DNA from: Microbacterium kyungheense
GTDB lineage: Bacteria > Actinomycetota > Actinomycetes > Actinomycetales > Microbacteriaceae
Direction: 5' to 3'
Assembly: GCF_006783905.1 (NCBI RefSeq)
Contig: NZ_VFPE01000001.1
Location: forward strand, 1,413,501-1,477,500
Length of the DNA: 64,000 nucleotides
A program made the position numbers and the translations under genes. This document shows positions 16,434-28,988 of this stretch, one piece after another (the stretch's first letter is position 1; each line of letters opens with the position of its first letter). The notes beneath the pieces are model-generated. The model ran no database searches and had not been told where the DNA came from. It worked only from the letters and a program-made list of their open reading frames with translations.

Positions 16434-18860
16434 ATGCGCTCTGGTCCGCGTTCCGCACCCCCGTCTCTCCGCCGCCGCGTCGCGCTCGGCGCGTCGGCCG
16501 TCACCGTCGCCGCGCTCGCCACCGGCGGCCTCGCCGTCCCCGCCGCCTACGCCGCGACGACCGACGTCCAGATCCTGGCGACCAACGACTTCCACGGCCG
16601 CATCCTCGACAACACCAGCAACGGCGAGGCCGGCGCGGCCGTGCTCGCCGGCGCCGTCGAGCAGCTGCGCGCGGCAAACCCCAACACCGTGTTCGCCGCC
16701 GCCGGCGACCTCATCGGCGCCTCCACCTTCGAGTCGTTCATCCAGCACGACAAGCCCACCATCGACGCGCTCAACGCCGCCGGGCTCGAGGTGTCGGCCG
16801 TCGGCAACCACGAGCTCGACCAGGGCTATGGCGACCTCGTGAACCGCGTCATGGCTCCGTACGACGCAGCGACGAACCCGTACGGCGGCGCGCAGTGGCA
16901 GTACATCGCCGCAAACCTCAAGATGAAGACGACCGGCGACCCCGCCGTCCCCGCCACGTGGGTCAAGGACGTGGGCGGCGTTCAGGTGGGCTTCGTGGGT
17001 GCGGTCACGGAGGACCTGCCCACGCTCGTCAGCCCCGGCGGCATCGCCGACATCACCGTCGAAGACATCGTGACGTCGGTCAACGCCGAGGCCGCAGACC
17101 TCGTCGCCGAGGGCGCCGACATCGTGGTCATGCTCGTCCACGAGGGAGCGACGTCGACGGACTGCGCCACGATGGACGACTCCGGCCCGTGGGCCGACAT
17201 CGTCAACGGCGTGTCACCCGACGTCGACGCCATCGTGTCCGGCCACACCCACCTCGCCTACAACTGCTCCTTCCCGGTCTCGGCGTGGCAGTCGCAGGGG
17301 CGTGCGGTGACGGACCGGCCGGTCGTCTCGGCCGGCCAGTACGGCACGAACCTCAACCAGCTGGTCTTCTCCGTCGACGACGCCGGCAACGTAGCGGCCA
17401 AGACGCAGAAGATCCTCGCGCTGGAGCACTCGGTCACCGTCGGCACCACGACCACGTGGGTCGCGGACTACCCGGCCGACCCCGAGGTGGCGGCGATCGC
17501 GGCGGACGCGAAGCAGCAGGCCGAAGTGCTGGGCGCCGTGGAACTCGGCAAGATCGCCGGCCCGTTCAACCGCGCCAAGCTGGCCAACGGCACCACCGAG
17601 AACCGCGGCGGCGAGTCGACGCTCGGCAACCTGGTCGCCGAGGTGCAGCGGTGGGCCACCGCGCAGCCGGAGTCGGGTTCCGCCGAGATCGCGTTCATGA
17701 ACCCCGGCGGCCTCCGCCAGGACATGGTCGGAAGCAACGCCGGCGGATACCCGGCGACGCTCACCTACCAGCAGGCCGCTGTCGTCCAGCCCTTCGCGAA
17801 CACCCTCGTCAATATGCAGCTCACCGGCGCGCAGATCAAGACGGTGCTCGAGCAGCAGTGGCAGCGCGATGCGCTCAACAAGGTGGCCACGCGTCCCTTC
17901 CTGCGCCTGGGAGTGTCGGACGGGTTCACGTACACCTACACGCAGAAGGACGTCACCGAGTTCCAGAAGGACGACCCGAAGACGCCTGACGTCGACGAAT
18001 CGTCCATCTCGTACACCGCACCCAAGGGCACGGTCACGGGCATGTGGCTGAACGGCGAGGCGATCGACCCCGCGGCGACCTACTCGGTCACCGTGAACTC
18101 GTTCCTCGCCACCGGAGGCGACAACTTCTTCGAGCTGAACAACGGCGCGAGCAAGCGCGACACCGGCAAGGCCGACCTCGCCGCCATGGTGGACTACATG
18201 GCCGCCTTCGCCGCGACGACGCCGCTGCCGGTCGACTACGCCCAGCACGCCGTCGAGGTCGGCTTCCCGGCCGGCGCGCCCAGCGCGTACGACCCGGGTG
18301 CCACGGTCTCGTTCGGCGTGAAGTCGTGGGCGATGTCGACGGCGGCAGACGTCAAGGACAGCGAGCTCACGGTGTCGCTCGACGGTGTCGCGCTGGGTTC
18401 GTTCCCCGTCGACAACACGATCGGCACGGCGGTCTACGACGACTACGGCACCGCTTCGGTCTCGGTGGCGCTGCCGAAGACGCTGCCGTTCGGCGGAACG
18501 GCGCAGTTGACGCTCACGGGGGCGCAGACCGGCACGTCGGTCGTCGTGCCGATCGCGACCGACAAGGCGCGCAGCACGACGATCGGCATCCCGAACAAGC
18601 TGATCGTCAAGGGCAACGGTGCCGTCCAGTTCACGACGATCGTGGTCGCCGAACGGCTCACCAAGGTCACCGGCGAGGTGACGATCTACGACGGCGACAC
18701 GCCGATCGCGACGGCTACCATCACGGCGAAGGACCACGGAATCGTCAAGGTCAAGCTGCCCGCGCTCGGCAAGGGAACGCACAAACTGTCAGTGACCTAC
18801 GGCGGCAGCGACACGGTGGAGTCGTCCACCAGCCCGAAGGTGACGGTCATCGTGAAGTGA
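16434..18860 (+). CDS. Secreted bifunctional metallophosphatase/5'-nucleotidase with C-terminal Ig-like domain
   Basis: An 808-residue exported enzyme. A twin-basic N-terminus (LRRRVALGASAVTVAALA) and AYA before residue 41 form a signal peptide. The metallophosphatase domain follows, with ATNDFHGR (about 49-56), AAGDLIGAS, GNHELDQG (about 124) and SGHTHLAY (about 269) supplying the two-metal site. The 5'-nucleotidase C-terminal domain contains FMNPGGLRQD and VNSFLATGGDNFF. The last 90 residues resemble a bacterial Ig-like domain (GEVTIYDGDTPIATATI). No LPXTG sorting signal is present, so it is probably secreted or loosely held. It should release phosphate and nucleosides from extracellular nucleotides. 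Confidence 0.92.
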   Translation: MRSGPRSAPPSLRRRVALGASAVTVAALATGGLAVPAAYAATTDVQILATNDFHGRILDNTSNGEAGAAVLAGAVEQLRAANPNTVFAAAGDLIGASTFESFIQHDKPTIDALNAAGLEVSAVGNHELDQGYGDLVNRVMAPYDAATNPYGGAQWQYIAANLKMKTTGDPAVPATWVKDVGGVQVGFVGAVTEDLPTLVSPGGIADITVEDIVTSVNAEAADLVAEGADIVVMLVHEGATSTDCATMDDSGPWADIVNGVSPDVDAIVSGHTHLAYNCSFPVSAWQSQGRAVTDRPVVSAGQYGTNLNQLVFSVDDAGNVAAKTQKILALEHSVTVGTTTTWVADYPADPEVAAIAADAKQQAEVLGAVELGKIAGPFNRAKLANGTTENRGGESTLGNLVAEVQRWATAQPESGSAEIAFMNPGGLRQDMVGSNAGGYPATLTYQQAAVVQPFANTLVNMQLTGAQIKTVLEQQWQRDALNKVATRPFLRLGVSDGFTYTYTQKDVTEFQKDDPKTPDVDESSISYTAPKGTVTGMWLNGEAIDPAATYSVTVNSFLATGGDNFFELNNGASKRDTGKADLAAMVDYMAAFAATTPLPVDYAQHAVEVGFPAGAPSAYDPGATVSFGVKSWAMSTAADVKDSELTVSLDGVALGSFPVDNTIGTAVYDDYGTASVSVALPKTLPFGGTAQLTLTGAQTGTSVVVPIATDKARSTTIGIPNKLIVKGNGAVQFTTIVVAERLTKVTGEVTIYDGDTPIATATITAKDHGIVKVKLPALGKGTHKLSVTYGGSDTVESSTSPKVTVIVK

Positions 18861-18882
18861 CTCGGGTCTGAGAAGAGACAGC

Positions 18883-18913
18883 GGATGCCGCGGGGCAATG
18901 CCTCGCGGCATCC
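18883..18913 (+). terminator. Hairpin built from an inverted GGATGCC pair
   Basis: A 13-bp stem with one G-U pair (ggatgccgcgggg / cctcgcggcatcc) and a CAATG loop starts 22 bases after the nucleotidase stop. No T-tract follows. Confidence 0.65.
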
Positions 18914-18992
18914 CTGTTCCGTCTGCACGTGTGACATCCCGCGTCGGGCATCCACGGATGCCGCAAGCCCCGCCCGCATGCCGGGCGGGATC

Positions 18993-18998
18993 TAGGGT
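18993..18998 (+). promoter_or_regulatory. -10 hexamer TAGGGT, leaderless promoter of the DUF4129-MoxR operon
   Basis: TAGGGT ends six bases before the ATG at 19005. It is the only clear promoter for the five overlapping genes that follow. Confidence 0.55.
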
Positions 18999-19004
18999 GG
19001 GGTC

Positions 19005-19745
19005 ATGACACCCGCCGCCCGCTCACACACAGAGCGGGGAGCGAGCCTGCGGCGCGGGCTCGTCGCCGGCGGCGCAGTCGCCACGGTGACGGCGCTCCTG
19101 ATGCTGCTGGCCGCCGTCCAGGGCATGCCGCGATTCCGGTCCGTTCCGCCGTCGCAGATCACGCAGACTGCCGAGCCTGAGCCGCCGGAGCCGACCGCCA
19201 CGGGCGAACCGCTCCCCGAACTTCCCGCCGGCGCCGACCCGGGTGCCGTGCGGACCGTGATCCTCATCCTCCTCGGGCTGGTCGCTGCGGCCCTCCTGGC
19301 CCTGCTCGTCGTGGCGGTCGTCCGCGCCCTTCGGCGGGCGTGGGAGAACCGCGAGCTGGACGAGCGCGAGGGTGCCGTGATGGCGGCGGCGTCCAGCGGT
19401 GCCGGCGCCGTCGAGGCCCAGCCGGACGCGGCGGTCATCCAGCGGGGGATCGCGGCCGCGCTCCGGCGCATCGACCTCCCGGCCGTCCCCGGAGACGCCA
19501 TCATCGCCGCCTGGGTCGGCGTCGAAGAGGCCGCCGCCGACTCGGGTGTCGTGCGGGGGATCAGCGAGACGCCGGGGGAGTTCGCTGTGCGGATCATCAC
19601 GCGGCGCTCGGCGATCGACGCCGACGCCCGCTTGCTGCTCGTCCTCTACGAACGCGTGCGCTTCGGCGGCTACGCCGCGACCGAGGCGGATCGAGCCGAG
19701 GCGCGGCGCCTGCTCGAACGCATAGAGCAGGAGTGGCGGTCATGA
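19005..19745 (+). CDS. DUF4129 domain membrane protein
   Basis: A 246-residue protein with an N-terminal transmembrane helix (about 19-41), a Pro/Glu-rich extracytoplasmic loop, a second helix (about 80-108, RTVILILLGLVAAALLALLV) and a cytoplasmic DUF4129 domain (IDADARLLLVLYERVRFGG and AEARRLLERIEQEW). DUF4129 is usually the tail of transglutaminase-like TgpA proteins or a separate subunit beside MoxR/DUF58 genes; here it is separate. First gene of an operon whose five members overlap by 1-4 bases. Confidence 0.8.
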   Translation: MTPAARSHTERGASLRRGLVAGGAVATVTALLMLLAAVQGMPRFRSVPPSQITQTAEPEPPEPTATGEPLPELPAGADPGAVRTVILILLGLVAAALLALLVVAVVRALRRAWENRELDEREGAVMAAASSGAGAVEAQPDAAVIQRGIAAALRRIDLPAVPGDAIIAAWVGVEEAAADSGVVRGISETPGEFAVRIITRRSAIDADARLLLVLYERVRFGGYAATEADRAEARRLLERIEQEWRS

Positions 19746-20212
19746 TGAAGCGCGTGCTGCTCATCCTCGTCGGCGTCGCGGCCGGCGCCGGAATCGTGGT
19801 GCTCCTGGACCGGGTCGGCGTGCCCGCCGAATTCGCCGCCGCCTGGCTGCTGCTCATCGTCGCCGTGGGGCTGCTGAGCCGCGCCGGACTACCCGACGAC
19901 GGCTCCTGGCCACCCGCGCGTCCCGAACGGCGGCCGCGCGGATCCGAGGTCGCGCGCCTGAGCTGGAACATCAACTCCCGCACCGGTGAAGCGGGCTTCC
20001 TCATCGTCCGGCGCGTCGAACGCGTCCTGCGCCACCGGCTCGCCCGACTCGGCATCGACCTGGACGATCCCGATCAGTCCTCCGCTGTCGACGACCTCCT
20101 CGGCGCGGGCATCCGCGACACCTTCGCGCGCGCCGAGGTGACGCGCGCGGACCTCGAGCGCGTCATGACGGCCATCGACCGCCTTCCGACCCCCACGAAC
20201 CAGGAGCGCTGA
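19742..20212 (+). CDS. Small two-span membrane protein of the MoxR/DUF58 operon
   Basis: A 156-residue protein with two N-terminal membrane spans (about 4-22 and 32-46, AAWLLLIVAVGLLSRAG) and a charged cytoplasmic tail (VRRVERVLRHRLARLGIDLD). No named family is recognised, but a gene like it commonly lies between DUF4129 and MoxR genes in actinobacteria. The ATG overlaps the upstream stop by four bases and its own stop shares an A with the MoxR ATG (TGATG). Confidence 0.65.
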   Translation: MMKRVLLILVGVAAGAGIVVLLDRVGVPAEFAAAWLLLIVAVGLLSRAGLPDDGSWPPARPERRPRGSEVARLSWNINSRTGEAGFLIVRRVERVLRHRLARLGIDLDDPDQSSAVDDLLGAGIRDTFARAEVTRADLERVMTAIDRLPTPTNQER

Positions 20213-21201
20213 TGCATCCGGAACCCTCTGGACCCGACCTCGTCCCCGACGACATCGCCGACCTCGGTCGGCGTGTCCTCGCCAGTGTGCGCACCGCGAT
20301 CGTCGGGATGGACGACCCGCTCACGGTCGCCCTCGCCGCCGTGCTCGCCGGCGGGCACGTGCTGTTCGAGGACGTCCCCGGGCTCGGCAAGACGCTCGCC
20401 GCCCGCAGCCTCGCGGCGGCCCTCGGGCTGGACTTCCGCCGGCTGCAGTGCACCCCCGACATGCTCCCGGGCGATGTCACCGGCTCTTACGTGTACGCCC
20501 CCGACACGGGGGAGTTCCGCTTCCGTCCCGGGCCGATCTTCACGGGGCTGCTCCTCGCGGACGAGATCAACCGCACGACGCCCAAGACCCAGTCCGCGAT
20601 GCTCGAGGCGATGGCCGAGCGGCAGGTGACCGTCGAGGGCGTGAGGTTCCCGCTTCCAGCGCCGTTCCACGTCATCGCCACCTCGAACCCCATCGAGTAC
20701 GAGGGCACCTACGCGCTGCCGGAAGCGCAGCTCGACCGCTTCATGGTGAGGCTCTCGGTCGGCTATCCCACGGCCGAGGGCGAGACGCAGATCATCCTGG
20801 ACCGCGTGCGCCGGCAGAGCCCGGATGCCGACGTCGAGCAGGTCCTGGACGCCGAAGGCCTCCTGCGCCTGCAGCGTGCCGTCGAGACGATCCACGTCGA
20901 CCCCGACATCGCACGCTACTGCACCGACCTCGCTCGGGCGACCCGCACGGCGCAGCACGTCGCCGTGGGCGCGTCGCCGCGCGGGTCGCAGGCGCTCGTG
21001 CTGCTGGGGCGCGCGTTCGCCGCGCTCGACGGGCGCGGCTACGTCCGTCCCGACGACGTCAAGCACCTCGCCGTCCCGGTGCTCGCGCACCGCCTCACGC
21101 TGACCCCGCAGGCCTGGGCGCAGGGCATCGATCCGGCGTCGGTCGTCTCGTCGGCCGTCGCGCAGGTGCCCGTCCCGCCGACCGTCGCACACGCACGATG
21201 A
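20212..21201 (+). CDS. MoxR family AAA+ ATPase
   Basis: A 329-residue AAA+ ATPase. Walker A is EDVPGLGKT (about 53-61), Walker B LLLADEINRTTPKTQ, sensor 1 VIATSNPIEYEGTY, the arginine-finger region EAQLDRFMVRL, and the C-terminal lid ASPRGSQALVLLGRAFA. MoxR ATPases act as chaperones that insert metals or assemble complexes, normally with a DUF58/VWA partner; the DUF58 gene follows immediately with a four-base overlap. The client here is unknown. Confidence 0.93.
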   Translation: MHPEPSGPDLVPDDIADLGRRVLASVRTAIVGMDDPLTVALAAVLAGGHVLFEDVPGLGKTLAARSLAAALGLDFRRLQCTPDMLPGDVTGSYVYAPDTGEFRFRPGPIFTGLLLADEINRTTPKTQSAMLEAMAERQVTVEGVRFPLPAPFHVIATSNPIEYEGTYALPEAQLDRFMVRLSVGYPTAEGETQIILDRVRRQSPDADVEQVLDAEGLLRLQRAVETIHVDPDIARYCTDLARATRTAQHVAVGASPRGSQALVLLGRAFAALDGRGYVRPDDVKHLAVPVLAHRLTLTPQAWAQGIDPASVVSSAVAQVPVPPTVAHAR

Positions 21202-22514
21202 CCGAGGGCGTCCGCGCGACGAGCGAAGTGCCGGTGCGCTGGCAGCGGACGCCGGTCACCGCGCTGGGCCTGGCCGGAGCGGTGCTGCTGGCCGCGGCCG
21301 GTGTGGCGTTCTCGCGCCCCGACCTCGTCGCCGTCGCGCTTCCGCTCGGGCTCGCGACGGCGTGGGCGCTCGCGCGGCGCCCGGCCGCCGGCATCCTCCG
21401 CCTCGCGGTGTCGGCGCGCGCCGCCTCGGACGTCCCGCATGAGAGCGTCGTCGCGGGCGAGGTGGATGCCGCACTCGCGGCGGACTGGGTGCAGCTCGCC
21501 GTCGATCAGGGCGGGCTGCGCACGGGCCTCGCCGACGTCGAGCCGGGCGATGGCAGGCTGCGCACGCGCAGCCGGCTGCGCCACACGGGGCCGACCGAGC
21601 TGACCGCGCTCACCGCGCGCGGCGTGGACCTGGACGGCGCGTGGGTCACCGGGGCCAGTCCGCGCACGGCCCTCACGTGGAACGCCGTGCCCGAGACGGT
21701 GCCGCTGCAGCAGCTTCCGGTGGCGCTGCGGCTCACCGGGCTGCACGGCGGGCACGAGGGCGCGCGTCCGGGACAGGGCGGCGACTTCCGCGACATCCAT
21801 CCGTTCGCCCCCGGAGACGAGCTGCGGCGCGTCGACTGGCGGGCGACCGCGCGACTGGCGCGGCGGCCGGGCGACCTGCTGGTCAGGCGCACCCAGGCGC
21901 TGAGCGACAGCACCGTCGTCATCGCCATCGACACCGCCGACGACCTCGGCGAGGCGGTCGTGACCTGGGGGACCGACGACCCCGAGCACAGCGGCGTGAC
22001 GTCGCTGGACCTGGCGCGGCAGGCCGCGCTGTCGATCGCGACCTCCGCCGTCCAGGCGGGCGACCGCGTCGCGTACCACGTGCTCGCGCCGGGCGGCCGC
22101 ACGGTGCGCGCCGGCGCCGGCGCGCGCCAGCTGGCCCGCCTGCGCGACGTGATCGCGGCGACGGGGGCGAGCGATGTCGAGGTCCGGTACCGACGCACGC
22201 CGGTGATCGCGCATGGCTCCATCGTGTTCGTGCTGTCGACGTTCTTCGACGGCGCCGCGGCCGAGCTCGCCACGCGATGGCGAGCCGCCGGTCATGCCGT
22301 GGTCGCCGTGGACGTCCTGCCCGTGCCGCACGCGGACCGTCTCGGCCGTGAGCAGCTGCTCGCGATGCGCACCGTCCTCGCCGAGCGGGACGACGTGTTC
22401 GCCGAGCTGCGCGCGACGGGGATCGACGTCGTGCCGTGGGCCGCGGGGTCACCCGACACCGCGCTGCGGATCGCCGCGCGCGGCCAGCGCCGGCTGCGGG
22501 CGGTGCGGCGATGA
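21198..22514 (+). CDS. DUF58 domain protein (MoxR partner)
   Basis: A 438-residue protein. Two hydrophobic spans near the N-terminus (about 22-60) anchor it. The DUF58 signature GDFRDIHPFAPGDELRRVDW and the Arg-rich WRATARLARRPGDLLVRR precede a von Willebrand-A-like fold beginning STVVIAIDTADD, with later strands IVFVLSTFFDGAAAELATRW. DUF58 proteins pair with MoxR ATPases. Overlaps both neighbours by four bases, so equal production with MoxR is likely. Confidence 0.88.
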   Translation: MTEGVRATSEVPVRWQRTPVTALGLAGAVLLAAAGVAFSRPDLVAVALPLGLATAWALARRPAAGILRLAVSARAASDVPHESVVAGEVDAALAADWVQLAVDQGGLRTGLADVEPGDGRLRTRSRLRHTGPTELTALTARGVDLDGAWVTGASPRTALTWNAVPETVPLQQLPVALRLTGLHGGHEGARPGQGGDFRDIHPFAPGDELRRVDWRATARLARRPGDLLVRRTQALSDSTVVIAIDTADDLGEAVVTWGTDDPEHSGVTSLDLARQAALSIATSAVQAGDRVAYHVLAPGGRTVRAGAGARQLARLRDVIAATGASDVEVRYRRTPVIAHGSIVFVLSTFFDGAAAELATRWRAAGHAVVAVDVLPVPHADRLGREQLLAMRTVLAERDDVFAELRATGIDVVPWAAGSPDTALRIAARGQRRLRAVRR

Positions 22515-23092
22515 CGCGCCGCGCTCACACCCTCCGGGTGCGCGCCGGCATGCCCGCCGTGCTGCTGCGGGTCCTCCTCGTGACCGTCACCGCGGCCGGC
22601 GCCATGGTCCTCGTCCCGGTGCCGCTGTGGCGCGGCGTCGCGATCGCGGCGGCGGTGGTCGGTGCGATCGTGCCGCGCTCGCTCGCCGGCTGGGGCGGCG
22701 CGGCGTGCGTGGGGCTCGGGATGCTGTTCGCCGATCCGGATCCGGCGCACACCGCCATCGGGGTGCTGGTCGTGCATGCGATCCATGTGCTCGCCTCGCT
22801 GTCGTGGATCGTCCCGGCGTCGTCGTGGATCTCGGTGCGCGCGCTGGTGCCCACGCTGCGCCGGTTCGTCGCGGTGCAGCTGATCGCACAGCCCCTCGCC
22901 ATCGGCGTCGCGGTGCTCGCGGCGCCCGAGACGGGGACCGGGATCGCGTGGGCCGCGCTCGCCGGCGCGGCGCTCCTGGTGGTGGCCGTGGCGTTCGGGC
23001 TGCATGCGCTGCGCCGCGCGGATGCGGATGCTCCGGCGGTTCACAGCGCACCGCCAGGACGATCCGGAGCCGATGTCGGAGGCCCCGCCTAG
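22511..23092 (+). CDS. Multi-span membrane protein ending the MoxR/DUF58 operon
   Basis: A 193-residue hydrophobic protein with about five or six spans ([49 protein letters not shown], then two at the C-terminal side) and a short polar tail. No named family is recognised. It is fused to the operon by an ATGA overlap. Its TAG stop forms the first three bases of the uvrA -10 hexamer. Confidence 0.7.
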   Translation: MTRRAHTLRVRAGMPAVLLRVLLVTVTAAGAMVLVPVPLWRGVAIAAAVVGAIVPRSLAGWGGAACVGLGMLFADPDPAHTAIGVLVVHAIHVLASLSWIVPASSWISVRALVPTLRRFVAVQLIAQPLAIGVAVLAAPETGTGIAWAALAGAALLVVAVAFGLHALRRADADAPAVHSAPPGRSGADVGGPA

Positions 23093-23095
23093 ACT
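23090..23095 (+). promoter_or_regulatory. uvrA -10 hexamer TAGACT fused to the upstream stop codon
   Basis: TAGACT ends six bases before the uvrA GTG at 23102, and its TAG is the stop codon of the preceding membrane protein gene. The arrangement predicts a leaderless uvrA message. No LexA-like palindrome is present. Confidence 0.6.
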
Positions 23096-23101
23096 TGACG
23101 G

Positions 23102-26062
<2,961 letters not shown>

Positions 26063-26067
26063 GCGGC

Positions 26068-28005
26068 ATGGCACGATCCGCTCCGACCGTCCCGTACAAG
26101 CCGAAGCCGGGGGAGATCCCCACCAATCCCGGGGTCTACCGCTTCCGCGACGCGAATGGCCGCGTGCTGTACGTGGGCAAGGCGAAGAACCTGCGGGCGC
26201 GGCTGTCGAACTACTTCGCCCCGCTGCACACGCTGCACGAGCGCACGCGGCGCATGGTGACGACGGCGGCGTCCGTGGAGTGGACGGTCGTCGCCACCGA
26301 TGTCGACTCGCTGCAGCTCGAGTACCAGTGGATCAAGGAGTTCGACCCGCCCTTCAACGTCCGCTACAAGGACGACAAGTCGTACCCGTTCATGGCGATC
26401 ACGCTCGCGGACGAGGCGCCGCGCGTGATCGTGACGCGAAACCGCCGCATCCCCGGGGCAAAGTACTTCGGCCCGTACCCGAAGGTCTGGGCGGTGCACG
26501 ACACCATCGATCTGATGATCAAGGTGTTCCCGATCCGCACCTGCAGCGACTCCTCGTACAAGAAGGCGATGGCCAGCGGGCGGCCCTGCTTCCCCGGACA
26601 GATCGGGCGCTGCGGCGGGCCGTGTTCGATGAAGGTGACGATCGAGGAGCACCGCGCGATCGTCGAGGACTTCATCGCGTTCATGTCGGGCGGCGACCAG
26701 CGGTTCACCCGGGCCCTGACCGCGCGCATGCGGGAGGCATCCGCCGCCATGGACTACGAGGCGGCGGCGGTCTACCGCGACAAGCTGCAGTCGATCGACG
26801 CGGTGCTCAACAAGAGCGCGCTCGTACTGGCGGCCGACACCGACGCCGATCTCTTCGGCATCGCAGAGGACGAGCTGGCCGCGACCGTGCAGCACTTCGT
26901 GATCCGCGGCGGGCGTGTCCGCGGCGTGCGGGCGACCACGATCGAGAAAGAGATCGACATCACCGGCGGCGATCTCGTCGATCAGGTGCTGCAGCGCACG
27001 TACGGCAACGCCGCGGCCGCCGACATCCCGAAGCAGGTGCTGGTGCCGGCGATGCCCGACGACGCCGCCGACCTCGAAGAGTGGCTGCGCGAGCGCCGTG
27101 GCAAGAACGTCACGATCCAGGTCGCGCAGCGCGGCGCCAAGGCCGACCTCATGCGCACCGCGAGCCTCAACGCGCAGCAGGCCCTCATGCTGCACAAGAC
27201 CCGGCGCACGAGCGACTACGTGGCGCGCACGCAGGCGCTGACCGACCTGCAGGAGGCCCTGGGCCTGGCCGAAGCGCCGTTGCGCATCGAGTGCTTCGAC
27301 GTCTCGCACCTGAGCGGCACGAACGTGGTGGCGTCGATGGTGGTCTTCGAGGACGGACTGCCCCGCAAGGACCAGTACCGCTCGTTCGGCGTCGCCGAGA
27401 CCACCGATGACACCGACTCCCTGTACCAGGTGCTGATGCGGCGCCTCGCGTACCTCGATCGTCCCGAAGAGAACGAAGCGGATGCCGCACCCGACGCGAC
27501 CGCGGACGGCGCCCTTCGGCGGGCTCAGGAACCGGTTGTGTCGCCCCGCAAGCCCCGCTTCGCCTACCGGCCGCAGCTGCTCGTCGTCGACGGCGGCCAG
27601 CCGCAGGTGGCGGCCGCGGCGCGGGCCCTGCGCGACGCCGGTCACGAAGAGGTCGCCCTGTGCGGCATCGCCAAGCGCCTGGAGGAGGTGTGGCTCCCGG
27701 ACGAGGAGTACCCGGTGATCCTGCCGCGCACGTCCGAGGCGCTGTACCTGCTGCAGCGGCTGCGCGACGAGGCGCACCGGTTCGCCATCACGCACCAGCG
27801 TCGCCGCCGTCGCCGCGACATCCAGAGCGTGCTGGCCGAGGTGCCGGGCCTCGGCGAGGCGCGCATCAAGGCGCTGCTGCGGCATTTCGGCTCGGTCTCG
27901 GCGCTCAAGCAGGCGACGCCCGACGAGATCGCGCAGCTGCCGGGGGTGGGCCCGAAGCTCGCCGCCGCCGTGCACGCGCATCTCGCCGCGCCCGCAGATG
28001 GGTAG
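26068..28005 (+). CDS. uvrC: UvrABC system protein C
   Basis: A 645-residue dual-incision nuclease. The N-terminal GIY-YIG domain ([20 protein letters not shown]) makes the 3' cut. The UVR domain ([16 protein letters not shown]) binds UvrB, and the RNase H-like domain ([20 protein letters not shown] and [11 protein letters not shown]) makes the 5' cut. Tandem helix-hairpin-helix motifs ([13 protein letters not shown] and [12 protein letters not shown]) close the protein. A run of arginines (QRRRRRRDI) precedes the HhH part. A Glu/Asp/Ala linker around residues 470-490 is longer than in many UvrC proteins. The TAG stop doubles as part of a -10 hexamer for rapZ. Confidence 0.98.
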   Translation: MARSAPTVPYKPKPGEIPTNPGVYRFRDANGRVLYVGKAKNLRARLSNYFAPLHTLHERTRRMVTTAASVEWTVVATDVDSLQLEYQWIKEFDPPFNVRYKDDKSYPFMAITLADEAPRVIVTRNRRIPGAKYFGPYPKVWAVHDTIDLMIKVFPIRTCSDSSYKKAMASGRPCFPGQIGRCGGPCSMKVTIEEHRAIVEDFIAFMSGGDQRFTRALTARMREASAAMDYEAAAVYRDKLQSIDAVLNKSALVLAADTDADLFGIAEDELAATVQHFVIRGGRVRGVRATTIEKEIDITGGDLVDQVLQRTYGNAAAADIPKQVLVPAMPDDAADLEEWLRERRGKNVTIQVAQRGAKADLMRTASLNAQQALMLHKTRRTSDYVARTQALTDLQEALGLAEAPLRIECFDVSHLSGTNVVASMVVFEDGLPRKDQYRSFGVAETTDDTDSLYQVLMRRLAYLDRPEENEADAAPDATADGALRRAQEPVVSPRKPRFAYRPQLLVVDGGQPQVAAAARALRDAGHEEVALCGIAKRLEEVWLPDEEYPVILPRTSEALYLLQRLRDEAHRFAITHQRRRRRRDIQSVLAEVPGLGEARIKALLRHFGSVSALKQATPDEIAQLPGVGPKLAAAVHAHLAAPADG

Positions 28006-28008
28006 GCT
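28003..28008 (+). promoter_or_regulatory. -10 TAGGCT overlapping the uvrC stop, for rapZ
   Basis: The uvrC stop TAG is the start of TAGGCT. Transcription would begin near 28015, giving rapZ a short leader that contains the GGGGGTGG purine run before the ATG at 28031. Confidence 0.45.
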
Positions 28009-28030
28009 GGGCTCGACGACGGGGGTGGTC

Positions 28031-28915
28031 ATGAGCGAGGGGACGCGTCACGAGGCGGCCGGTGAAGTGCTGATCGTGACCGGGATGTCGGGCGCAGGAC
28101 GCTCGACCGCGGCGAATGCGCTCGAAGACCTCGGGTGGTACGTGGTCGACAACCTGCCGCCCCAGATGCTCAAGCCGCTGCTGGATCTCACCGAGATGGC
28201 CGGGGGAGTGCTGCCCCGGGTCGCCGTCGTCGTCGACGTGCGGGGGCGCGACCTCTTCTCGGATCTCCCTGAGGCGATGCGCGCGCTGCGCGAGCGGCGG
28301 CAGATCCGGCTCATGTTCCTCGACGCCTCCGACGACGTGCTCGTGCGTCGCTTCGAGGCCGTGCGGCGCCCGCACCCGCTGCAAGGCGGCGGGACGCTGG
28401 TGGACGGCATCCGTCTCGAGCGTGCGCGCCTCGCGGCCGTGCGCGAGAGCGCCGACGTCATCATCGACACCTCGGCGTACAACATCCACCAGCTCGCGAC
28501 GCAGGTCACGGACCTGTTCACCGCGGCCGGTGCCGCCCGTCACACGCTGACGCTGCTGAGCTTCGGGTTCAAGTACGGGCTGCCGCCGGACGCCGACCTC
28601 GTGGCCGACATGCGGTTCCTTCCGAACCCGTTCTGGGACGAGCGCCTGCGGCCGTTCACCGGCGAGGACGCCGAGGTGCGCGAGTACGTCCTCGCACAGG
28701 AGGGCGCACGCGAGTTCCTGGACGCCTACACGCAGGCGCTGCGGCCCGTGCTGGAGGGCTACCAGCGCGAGAACAAGAGCCACTCGGTCGTCGCCATCGG
28801 CTGCACCGGGGGCAAGCACCGATCGGTCGTCATGGTCCGCGAGCTCGCCGAGCGGCTGGCCTCGGTGCCCGGTGTCGCGGTGCGCGTGAGCGACCGCGAC
28901 CTCGGTCGCGAGTGA
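28031..28915 (+). CDS. rapZ: RapZ family nucleotide-binding protein (YvcJ-like)
   Basis: A 294-residue P-loop protein. Walker A is [10 protein letters not shown] (about 17-26), followed by [18 protein letters not shown]. The C-terminal domain shows [20 protein letters not shown] and [14 protein letters not shown], the signature of RapZ/YvcJ. In E. coli RapZ steers decay of GlmZ RNA and controls cell-wall amino sugar supply; in actinobacteria its role is not settled, and GTP/ATP binding is the safe statement. I prefer ATG 28031 to an upstream GTG overlapping uvrC. Its neighbours in many genomes are yvcK and whiA; yvcK is missing here. Confidence 0.93.
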   Translation: MSEGTRHEAAGEVLIVTGMSGAGRSTAANALEDLGWYVVDNLPPQMLKPLLDLTEMAGGVLPRVAVVVDVRGRDLFSDLPEAMRALRERRQIRLMFLDASDDVLVRRFEAVRRPHPLQGGGTLVDGIRLERARLAAVRESADVIIDTSAYNIHQLATQVTDLFTAAGAARHTLTLLSFGFKYGLPPDADLVADMRFLPNPFWDERLRPFTGEDAEVREYVLAQEGAREFLDAYTQALRPVLEGYQRENKSHSVVAIGCTGGKHRSVVMVRELAERLASVPGVAVRVSDRDLGRE

Positions 28916-28947
28916 CCCGACGCGGGGCGCCGAGCGATCCGGCCGAG

Positions 28948-28953
28948 TAGGCT
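28948..28953 (+). promoter_or_regulatory. -10 hexamer TAGGCT upstream of whiA
   Basis: TAGGCT lies 35 bases before the whiA GTG. A message starting near 28960 would have a leader of about 29 bases carrying the GAAGGAGA ribosome-binding site. Confidence 0.5.
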
Positions 28954-28988
28954 GGACCGTCGTTCCCGAACCAACCCGAAGGAGACCC

